Part shown: one piece after another, positions 1 to 7,300 of the stretch
Layout of the letters: every line of letters starts with the position of its first letter
Position numbering within the stretch: position 1 is the stretch's first letter
Assembly (NCBI GenBank): GCA_028688175.1
Contig: JAQTYS010000085.1
Span: 1 to 10,274 of the forward strand
DNA from: Methanothrix sp.
GTDB taxonomy: Archaea; Halobacteriota; Methanosarcinia; Methanotrichales; Methanotrichaceae
Direction of reading: 5' to 3'
DNA length: 10,274 nucleotides
Made by a program: the position numbers and the translations under genes
The notes under the pieces: model-generated
Databases searched by the model: none
Seen by the model: only the letters and a program-made list of their open reading frames with translations
Told to the model about the DNA's origin: nothing

Positions 1-990
1 GTCCTTGAGTTATGGTTTGTAGCTATCCTGATGGCTGTTATTGGCAGTACTTCCGAGCAGTTAAACAGCGGAATGATGTATATTCATCGATTCTCGGTCT
101 GGATGATCCCGTTATTAGTGTTAATTGTAATCTATAGTATGAGATATTATCCAAAAGTTAAGGTAAGCAGCCTTCTTCTAATTGGTTTTATTATTTCAGC
201 AGGCATTACGTCATCTCTTCTAATTGACTACGATTACTCAAATCACCTTCGTTTTAATAGTTTGGCAAATGTGATCATAATTGATACGCCTTGGGCATAT
301 AATCCTCCTCCCGAGGTGTTTGTCGAACGAACTGTTGGAGTAGATGGAGCAAATCCGGACGATTACTTGCCAATTATAATTACCTATAATAATCGTCCAA
401 GAAAGATATTTACAGATCGAGAACATGAAGGTGAAATTGACCAATGGATTCGAACTAAGGGCTTAGGTAGTAATACCATCAATCGTTTGGACGATAGATT
501 CTTGTATATTAATTTTGATAATAGCTTTGAAGACTTGATTCCTGCTTCAACTAACGTATCAGCAATATATCATAGCCATAGGAATGATATAATTAATACG
601 AATATATCTATGTTTGGGTTCGGTGGGAATTGGTATTCACTAGAAGGATGGGATGGTATACCTACACGTTGGATTTCTGAAGATGCCTCTCTATGCTTTG
701 TGTGCCAAGAGAAAAAAAATGCATCATTATCATTACAAGCGATAAGTTACATGATTCCTGGAGTATTGAATGTTGAATTAAATGATAAGGTCCTTGAAGA
801 ATTAACTATTGGCACAGGTGAGTTTTTCCCGGTAAATGTATCAATAGTCCTAGAAAAAGGGATTAATACTATACACTTCAAAGTGCCACAAGAATGCAAT
901 AGGCCGTGTGATACACCAGGAATAATTAGTGGAGATGGTAGATGCCTCAGCGTAGCCATCCGAAATATATCATTAAACGAAATAAAATAA
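1..990 (+). CDS. C-terminal part of a multi-pass membrane protein with an extracytoplasmic beta-rich domain (5' end outside window)
   Basis: The reading frame is open from base 1, so the ATG at 31 is probably internal and the gene starts upstream of the window. Numbering from that ATG, two hydrophobic segments are clear (about residues 22-40 and 44-66), and a third precedes them at the window edge. A soluble domain of about 250 residues follows, with a conserved-looking motif at 195-215 (FG...WYSLEGWDGIPTRW) and a beta-rich end. Five N-x-S/T sequons (N175, N191, N230, N269, N312) and cysteines at 222, 225, 289, 293 and 305 fit an outward-facing domain. The phrase YIHRFSVWMIPLL resembles the last membrane helices of GT39-like or other large membrane glycosyltransferases, and the GxPTRW motif recurs, as I recall, in archaeal surface-glycan membrane proteins; the enzymatic function is unproven. 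The gene is markedly AT-rich (a sampled line is about 33% GC), unlike the downstream genes. Confidence 0.7.
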   Translation, partial: VLELWFVAILMAVIGSTSEQLNSGMMYIHRFSVWMIPLLVLIVIYSMRYYPKVKVSSLLLIGFIISAGITSSLLIDYDYSNHLRFNSLANVIIIDTPWAYNPPPEVFVERTVGVDGANPDDYLPIIITYNNRPRKIFTDREHEGEIDQWIRTKGLGSNTINRLDDRFLYINFDNSFEDLIPASTNVSAIYHSHRNDIINTNISMFGFGGNWYSLEGWDGIPTRWISEDASLCFVCQEKKNASLSLQAISYMIPGVLNVELNDKVLEELTIGTGEFFPVNVSIVLEKGINTIHFKVPQECNRPCDTPGIISGDGRCLSVAIRNISLNEIK

Positions 991-991
991 T

Positions 992-1095
992 GTGCAAGAG
1001 GATGCACCGCGGAATTTTACACAGTCTATGGCCTTTGGCTCAGGCTTTCACAGCCAAAAAAACTGGACCGGCACTCAGACTCGCTGGATTCGAGG
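992..1095 (+). pseudogene. Decayed fragment of a paralogous C-terminal GxxTRW motif domain
   Basis: Directly after the stop of the preceding gene, a different frame reads AFGSGFHSQKNWTGTQTRWI (codons about 1031-1090). Aligned to FGGNWYSLEGWDGIPTRWI of the upstream protein, 9 of 19 residues match, including the W-x-G-x-x-TRWI core. Outside this short stretch the translation shows nothing recognisable, there is no good ribosome-binding site before the GTG at 992, and the frame later runs antisense through the methyltransferase gene. I read it as the surviving piece of a second, related membrane-protein gene, or of a duplicated C-terminal domain, destroyed when the neighbouring methyltransferase gene was joined. 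A chance match is possible but unlikely given the motif spacing. Confidence 0.4.
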
Positions 1096-1127
1096 ATTAA
1101 GTCCTCTGCGGAGTTTAGGATGGAAGC

Positions 1128-2357
1128 CTATTTTACTATCTTTATCACACCTTTTTTTGAGAACCAATAACATCCTTCGTTCACGAGATCCAGTGTCCAG
1201 TCCCCCTGCCCCGGATCTGGATATTCTAGTTCAATCTCTAGGCATTCCCCTGGCCGGAGCGCACTAGGAAGTGGGTGCCTCGGCAATTCTCTAAACTTCC
1301 CAGAGCCAGGATCTCCATCTCTTAGGGCTATGCTCACCCAGCCGGAGCCCGATGCTCTATTATCTAGCCACACGGCATCGCCACAATTCTCAAGTTTGAG
1401 CTTTAATTTTAATTTGTCCTGGAATATCCTCCAAGAGAGAACATTGATCCTTGCAGATACATTAGCATCCAAGTCAGCCGTCGTCTTGTGCACAAACGGC
1501 TTAAGGGCGGTAATAATGTTTGCCAATCCTGCTTTAATCTGTGCAGCCTGCAAGATAGTTAAGCTTTCTTGGGATTGAGGAAAGAGTCCATTGATCTGGT
1601 GAAACCGAGTGGCTTGAATAAATCCAACCTTCTTCAATAAATAATCTAAGTATTCTACTGTGAAGGGACTCTCTAGGCACCCATAGCTCTTCATCTCAGC
1701 ATCAAGCCATCGCTCAAGCTCCTTGTTACCGGTGTCCCAAGCCCCCTCGTGTATTCCTAGGACGCCACCTGGAGTGAGAAATCGAAAGCATTGTGCTAAA
1801 CATTTTTCTTCACCAACTATGTGGTGGAGTGCATCAAAGAATAGGATGGCATCGAACGATTCATCGGGGAAGCTGCACTCTTCGGTCGTAGTACAGTGGA
1901 ACATTGCTCCGTGCTGGTCTTCGAGATGATAGTGTTTGATGTGGGATCTTACTCGCTCTTCTGCGATCTTGATGAAGTCCTCGGAAGGCTCCATCGCATC
2001 TACTTGATAGCCTTGTGAGATCAAAATCTCTGTAATCCACCCAGGACCACTCCCTACCTCGAGTACTCTACCACCAGGTCTTATCCTCATGGCCTGGAGA
2101 ATATTCAATACATTATACATTAAAGAGTAGTAGGCAGCATTGCCTGCTGTGAAATCATAGGGCTTAGAGAAAAGATATTTGTAGGCATACTCTGGTAGGG
2201 CTGCTACATAATCCTTGCTTGCCTTGATGCGAGCATCGTAATTAGGATTCTGCACATACCGGCAATGCTTTGGAGGCCGGAGAGCGTTAGCCTGCGCCGG
2301 ATCATCCTGGTGGGTCAGGCCCTGAACAAAGTGCATTATATGCCTAAGCAAATCCAT
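1128..2357 (-). CDS. Class I SAM-dependent methyltransferase with C-terminal Ig-like domain
   Basis: 409 residues. A Rossmann-type methyltransferase core is clear: motif I VLEVGSGPG (98-106), the acidic end of strand 2 near D120/E123, motif IV FDAILFFDALHH (168-179), and the post-motif LTPGGVLGIHEG (194-204). A helical linker leads to a beta-rich C-terminal domain (about 314-405) of the type common in surface-polysaccharide clusters, with N-x-G...W at 324-330, the LRPGE turn at 367-371 and the closing LVNEG.YWF at 391-399. The likely role is methylation of a sugar, glycan intermediate or nucleotide sugar in the cytoplasm; the acceptor is unknown. The start is uncertain. ATG 2357 has a GGAAAG only 2 nt away, whereas the in-frame ATG at 2336 (residue 8) has AGG six nt upstream and overlaps the stop of a preceding short ORF as TAATG, giving a 402-residue protein. 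Confidence 0.88.
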   Translation of the reverse strand: MDLLRHIMHFVQGLTHQDDPAQANALRPPKHCRYVQNPNYDARIKASKDYVAALPEYAYKYLFSKPYDFTAGNAAYYSLMYNVLNILQAMRIRPGGRVLEVGSGPGWITEILISQGYQVDAMEPSEDFIKIAEERVRSHIKHYHLEDQHGAMFHCTTTEECSFPDESFDAILFFDALHHIVGEEKCLAQCFRFLTPGGVLGIHEGAWDTGNKELERWLDAEMKSYGCLESPFTVEYLDYLLKKVGFIQATRFHQINGLFPQSQESLTILQAAQIKAGLANIITALKPFVHKTTADLDANVSARINVLSWRIFQDKLKLKLKLENCGDAVWLDNRASGSGWVSIALRDGDPGSGKFRELPRHPLPSALRPGECLEIELEYPDPGQGDWTLDLVNEGCYWFSKKGVIKIVK

Positions 2358-2539
2358 AGCTTTCCATTGCCAATATATTGCAGTTTTTCAAGATGAGCTA
2401 TCCCGAGATCGTTTATCATGTTATATTGTTTGTTCTGTATCGATATCCATACCGTTGTCGGTCTTATTATCTTTTCAATTGCCCCCAACATTAAATACCT
2501 TTGCATACGAATTTTAGCATTGGTGGACAGATGGTACAA
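2336..2539 (-). pseudogene. Possible internally deleted methyltransferase remnant (67 codons)
   Basis: This short ORF lies just upstream of the methyltransferase gene and ends in TAATG with an in-frame ATG of that gene (2336). It has only a TTG start at 2539 with no Shine-Dalgarno, and an internal ATG at 2506 without one. Its N-terminal half (MQRYLMLGAIEKIIRPTTV) resembles the helix and first strand that precede motif I of small class I methyltransferases, but the expected D-x-G-x-G is missing. Its end (LEKLQYIGNGKLWICLGI) resembles the last strands of such enzymes. The pattern would fit a gene that lost its middle but kept its stop and coupling to the next gene. The composition is AT-rich. 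It could equally be a chance ORF or a genuine small coupled leader peptide. Confidence 0.3.
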
Positions 2540-2760
2540 GTAGATGAGGCTACGAGGGTAATATTTATTTAGACTCCCATCTTATGAAAGATCATGCCCT
2601 GTACAGTGATCGTCGATAATATCATATTTCGCACGACATCGACGCAGTCCTGAATGCTTTAATGTATGGGCTCTCTGAATATGTTTAAATTAATCCGGAT
2701 CAATAAAAAGCCACAATGACGGGGCAGATGTAGTGAACCAATAATCGGAGTAGCGAAATT
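2540..2760. other. Divergent intergenic region between the - strand methyltransferase and the + strand operon
   Basis: No convincing coding sequence or RNA gene is visible here. It should hold the promoters of both flanking transcription units. AT-rich candidates are AAATAAATAT on the - strand (2570-2561, about 26 nt before the TTG at 2539) and TTTAAATTAA on the + strand (2684-2693, about 70 nt before ATG 2761). Both are compatible with archaeal TATA boxes, but neither comes with a convincing BRE, and no clear bacterial -35/-10 pair was seen. Only the general role is supported. Confidence 0.35.
2747..2750 (+). promoter_or_regulatory. Ribosome-binding site of the FkbM-type gene
   Basis: GGAG sits 10 nt before the ATG at 2761 and supports that start. 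It is the only good purine-rich site close to the first ATG of the frame. Confidence 0.6.
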
Positions 2761-4374
2761 ATGACTTTCATCACCTACGCACAAAATTTTGAAGATGTAC
2801 TTCTCTGGCGGGCGCTGAAGCATATTGAAAATGGATTCTATATCGATGTGGGCGCATGGTCTCCTGATATAGACTCTGTAACGCGTGCCTTCTACGAGCG
2901 CGGCTGGCGAGGTATTAATATCGAACCAAATTCGGAGTTCCATGCCCAGCTAATGGCGCATCGGATTCGTGATATAAATTTGCGCATTGCAATAAGTGAC
3001 AAGCCTGGAACGCTAATCATGAACTTTCTGAGCAATCCTGGTTTATCAACTCTTGATGAAGCCATTGCAAAAAGACATGCCAGTACAGGTTTGACGATCG
3101 ATAAACAGGATGTAGTGGTAACAAATCTCGCAACCTTGTGGAAACAGCATGTGCCTGAGGACCAAGAAGTCCATTTCCTCAAAATCGATGTTGAAGGATT
3201 TGAGGAAGCTGTATTACGAGGAAATGATTGGACAAAAAACCGCCCCTGGATTGTCGTCGTTGAGGCAACCTTGCCTATGTCCCAGCAGGAGAGCCATGAT
3301 ACATGGGAGCCCATACTTCTCAGTGCAAATTATTGCTTTGCATATGCCGATGGGATAAATCGCTTTTACGTAGCGATTGAGCATGCTGAACTCCTTCCTG
3401 CTCTTAAATATCCTCCGAATTTCTTTGACGACTTTAAGTCAAATGCGCAACATCAAGCTGAGTCCTCTGCCCAACAAGTTTTTCCTGAAGCCTCCGCCAC
3501 AATTATGGTTGAGCGCGAGCGCGCCAAATGGTTTGAAAACGAATGGAATGCTACAAAGAGCAGAGCAGAAAAGCATATCGGCGAGCTTGCTGAAGTCCGT
3601 GATCGAACTATCCAGCATGATTTCCAGTTAACTGAAAGATCACAGACGCTCGACAGCGCGACTCATGAACTGAACATGGAACGTGAGCGCGTCAAATGGC
3701 TTGAAAACGAATGGAATGCTACGAAGAGCAAAGCAGAAATGCGGATCGGCGAGCTTGCTGTAGTCCGTGATCAAACTATCCAGCTTGAGTTCGAGCTAAC
3801 AAACAGATCACAGGCGCTCGACAGCGCGACTCAAGCATTGAACAAGGAACGTGAGTGTGTCAAGTGGCTTGAAAACGAATGGAACGCAGCCAAGGTCAAG
3901 GTCGATGAACTCAACGGCAGTTCGCATTACTGGTGGGCTATGGCCGATTATTTGAATCATGAACTTCAATCCGTAAAATCCAGCTATTGCTGGCGCGTCT
4001 CTCGCCCACTACGCGATGGCTTCGATTTATTGTTTCGAGTATGGATCATGTTCGCAAGTATCCCTAAGACAGTCAAGGGCAGTATTCAAAGTCTGTTCAG
4101 TTCCATTCTTGCCGAGTTGATCAATTTTTCCCTGGATCACCCTAAGATCAAATTGCAAGCTTTGGCATTGTTGCGCAGAAGTCCAGCTCTTGAGGCACAG
4201 TTGCGTAGGTTTGCTGCGGCAAGGGGTATGATTCCTGGCGGAAAAACTGTGCAGATCTATTCTATGGAAAATTTTGAACGATCAATAGAGCTTTCGAATC
4301 TTACGCCCAGTGTCCATCGTGTCTATGTCGATCTGAAGGCCGCCATCGAGCGACAAAACAAGGGGAGCTCTTAA
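2761..4374 (+). CDS. FkbM-family methyltransferase fused to a repeat-built coiled coil and C-terminal helical region
   Basis: 537 residues in three parts. Residues 1-225 are an FkbM-type SAM methyltransferase: YIDVGAWSP (27-35, SAM loop), GINIEPN (51-57), FLKIDVEGFEEAVLRG (139-154) and RPWIVVVEAT (161-170). Residues about 249-405 are a charged helical region containing two complete 56-residue repeats (251-306 and 307-362) and a partial third, predicted to be a coiled coil. The tail has an S-x-CWRVSRPLR motif (about 407-418), a variant of the SWRxTxPLR signature common at the ends of bacterial glycan enzymes, then amphipathic helices (420-487) that could touch the membrane. FkbM enzymes O-methylate sugars or other hydroxyls. 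Its position as first gene before the multi-module glycosyltransferase, with overlapping stop and start, suggests a joint role in making and perhaps capping one glycan. The substrate is unknown. Style and composition look bacterial. Confidence 0.88.
   Translation: MTFITYAQNFEDVLLWRALKHIENGFYIDVGAWSPDIDSVTRAFYERGWRGINIEPNSEFHAQLMAHRIRDINLRIAISDKPGTLIMNFLSNPGLSTLDEAIAKRHASTGLTIDKQDVVVTNLATLWKQHVPEDQEVHFLKIDVEGFEEAVLRGNDWTKNRPWIVVVEATLPMSQQESHDTWEPILLSANYCFAYADGINRFYVAIEHAELLPALKYPPNFFDDFKSNAQHQAESSAQQVFPEASATIMVERERAKWFENEWNATKSRAEKHIGELAEVRDRTIQHDFQLTERSQTLDSATHELNMERERVKWLENEWNATKSKAEMRIGELAVVRDQTIQLEFELTNRSQALDSATQALNKERECVKWLENEWNAAKVKVDELNGSSHYWWAMADYLNHELQSVKSSYCWRVSRPLRDGFDLLFRVWIMFASIPKTVKGSIQSLFSSILAELINFSLDHPKIKLQALALLRRSPALEAQLRRFAAARGMIPGGKTVQIYSMENFERSIELSNLTPSVHRVYVDLKAAIERQNKGSS
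3511..3912 (+). repeat. 168-bp in-frame tandem repeat, two full copies plus a partial third
   Basis: Copy 1 is 3511-3678, copy 2 is 3679-3846, and a partial copy runs from 3847 to about 3912, where it diverges. Each copy starts with codons for ERER/EREC followed by (A/V)KW(F/L)ENEWNA. Copies 1 and 2 share 41 of 56 residues. The unit length of 56 residues is exactly eight heptads, and positions 5, 12, 19, 26, 33, 40, 47 and 54 carry A/V, W, A, L, T, L, L and L, so adding or losing a copy keeps a coiled-coil register. Confidence 0.9.
4361..4368 (+). promoter_or_regulatory. Strong ribosome-binding site at the TAATG junction of the operon
   Basis: AGGGGAGC lies inside the last codons of the FkbM-type gene, five nt before the ATG at 4374 that overlaps its TAA stop by one base. 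This fixes the glycosyltransferase start and indicates translational coupling of the two proteins. Confidence 0.75.
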
Positions 4375-7300
4375 TGCGCATCGTTATCGATCTACAAGGT
4401 GCACAGACGAAAAGCCGTTTTCGAGGAATCGGGCGATACTCGCTTTCATTAGCTAAAGCCATAGTGAGCAACCGGGGTGAGCACGAAGTCTTCATCGCCC
4501 TAAACGGCTTATTCCCAGACACCATTGAGCCTATCCGTGCCTCCTTTGATGGCCTGCTGCCACAAGACAACATACGCGTGTGGTATGCACCAGGTCCAGT
4601 GCGTGAATGTGAACCCGGAAATAACTGGCGTCGTGAGGCCGCCGAGCGTATTCGTGAGGCTTTCCTTGCCAACCTTCAACCTGATATAGTGCATATCACC
4701 AGCCTGTTTGAAGGCTATGAGGATGATGCTGCAACCAGCATCGCCTCGTTCGATCAAAGGACTGCAACTATTGTCACGCTATATGACCTTATTCCTTTTC
4801 AAAATCCGGATCAATATCTGCGCCCGTATCCTAATTATGAACAGTACTACCTGCGCAAGGTAGAGCATCTTAAGCGGGCAAGTGCTTGGTTTGCAATTTC
4901 CGCCTATTCAGCAAAGGAAGGTTGTGAAGTACTCGGTCTCAAAGGTGACCGAGTATTCAATATATCATCTGCTAGCGATCTGCGTTTCAAGCACATTGAA
5001 ATTTCAAACCAAACGCAAGAAGAATTACGCCAACGCTATGGAATCACTCGTCCTTTCGTGCTCTACGCGGGCGGTGAAGATCGAAGAAAAAACCTTCATC
5101 GTCTAATTCGAGCATATGCATTGCTTTCTTCCGATCTGCGCAAAACGCATCAGTTGGTGCTAACGGGTAAAATTGTCGAATTTGAGATCCATGCCCTGCA
5201 AAGAACTGCAAAATCCGCCGGATTGGACAAGGATGAGCTGGTTTTTACCGGTTATGTTACTGATAATGAGTTGGTGCAGTTTTATAACTTGTGTAAATTG
5301 TTCGTTTTTCCTTCATGGTATGAAGGTTTCGGATTACCTGCATTGGAGGCGATGTCCTGTGACGCGCCGGTAATTGCAGCCAACACCTCTAGTCTTCCGG
5401 AGATAATGGGGCGAGATGATTCCATGTTTGACCCATTTTCTGAAGATATCATCGCGGCTAAAATCAGCGAAGTGCTGACGAATGATGCCTTTCGCTCAGA
5501 GCTTATTCGCCATGGTGCTGATCAGGCGAAAAAATTTTCCTGGGACGAGAGTGCAAAGCTGGCTATCGAAGCTTATGAGCGTCTCCATTCTGAGCAACAA
5601 ATGAACTGCAAAAAAGTCCAACCGCTTGAACATCGCCTTAAGCTAGCTTATATCTCGCCTCTACCACCAGAGCGTAGCGGTATTGCAGATTATAGTGCCG
5701 AGCTATTGCCCGAATTGGCACGCCACTATGATATCGAGGTGATCGTCGCCCATCCGGATGTGTCCGATCCCTGGATCAAGGCATGCCTACCCGTCCGCCA
5801 GGTTGAATGGTTCATTCAGCATATTAACCGCTACGATCGCCTACTCTATCACATAGGAAACTCACCTTTTCATCAGCATATGTTCGATCTTCTTTATCGC
5901 TTCCCTGGTGTGGTGGTATTACATGATTTCTTCTTAAGCTCCGTGAAAGCACATCTGGATCTTAACGGCCAGGTTCCTGGCACATGGGTGCCAGAGCTTT
6001 ATGCTTCTCATGGCTACGCAGCGGTTTGGGAGCGTTTTCATGTGAATGATTCGATGGAGGTTGTATTCAAGTACCCATGCAACTTCAGCGTTCTCCAAAA
6101 CGCAATGGGCGTAATCGTTCACTCTGCTTATTCGATCAGCCTAGCAGAGGAATGGTATGGAGAAGGGCTAGCAAAAGAATGGGTGGTTATTCCTCTTTTG
6201 CGTTCCTCGGCTAAGAGGACAGAGCGGATAACCGCGCGCCAGAAACTTGGGCTAGGACCTGATGATTTAATCATTTGCAGCCTTGGCCTCCTTAATCCAA
6301 TTAAGGGAAATCATCGTCTTCTGAAAGCCTGGCTGAACTCCAGATTGGCTCAGGATCCAAGGTGTCGATTGGTCTTTGTGGGTGAAAACGAGGGTGGTGA
6401 TTATGGCCGCCGAATGCTGGACACTATCCGCCAGAGTGGCCTTAGTGATCGCATTCGCATAACCGGCTGGTCAGATGCCGATACCTTCCGTCATTATCTT
6501 GCAGCCGCTGATATGGCAGTACAGCTACGCACACTATCACGCGGTGAAACTTCGGCTTCGATACTGGATTGCTTGAATTATAGCTTACCCACTATTGTCA
6601 ACGCTAATGGTTCGATAGCCGAGCTGCCAAAGGACGCAGTATGGATGTTACCGGATGAGTTCGAGGACAACGAGTTGGTCAAGGCACTTGAAACTCTGTG
6701 GAGCGATGCCGAGAGACGCCATGCGCTGGGCACGCGAGCACGCGAGATGATTATGGCCTGCCACACACCCCGTGCGTGTGCTGAACAATATGTTCAGGCC
6801 ATCGAATCTTTCTATTCAGGTGCGAAGACAGGCACGCAGGGATTGGTTGAAGTGCTGGCCGGATTAGGGGATGCGCCTGATGATGCGGCAATCAAAGCCC
6901 TAGCATCTGCCATTGCCCAGAATATGCCCTCTAAGCGTCCGGCACATCAGCTTCTGGTGGATATTTCGGGCCTGGTACAAAGGGATCTTAAGACTGGTAT
7001 TGAGCGAGTGGCACGAAGTATTCTTGAGGAATTGCTCCTCAATCCACCGGCTGGCTACAGGGTGGAACCGGTATATGCAACATCAGACCGTCTGGGCTAT
7101 CGCTATGCACGAGATTTCACCCTGCGTCTTTTGAAGTGTCCTGCAGGTAACCTGGCAGACGATCCAATAGAAGCTTACCCTGGTGATATCTTCCTCGGGC
7201 TCGAGCTGCAGTCGCAGATTGTACCAGTGCAATTGAGCTATCTGGAATCGTTCCACCATTGGGGCGTCAAGGTCTATTTTGTAGTATATGATGTGCTCCC

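Noticed and set aside
1092..1106. Small inverted repeat GAGGA/TCCTC as terminator of the left membrane protein gene
   Set aside because: Only a 5-bp stem, about 100 bp after the stop and with no T-run; too weak to call a terminator.
2659..2943. 94-codon ORF on the - strand across the start of the FkbM-type gene
   Set aside because: Mostly antisense to a well-supported methyltransferase coding sequence, with no recognisable domain.
4928..4957. Hairpin with a 9-bp perfect stem (4930-4938 with 4947-4955) and 8-nt loop
   Set aside because: It lies within module 1 of the glycosyltransferase gene, has no T-tract, and encodes ordinary residues of the module; no role can be supported.
5977..5994. 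7-bp inverted repeat CTGGCAC/GTGCCAG with a 4-nt loop
   Set aside because: Inside the glycosyltransferase coding sequence without a T-tract; likely chance.
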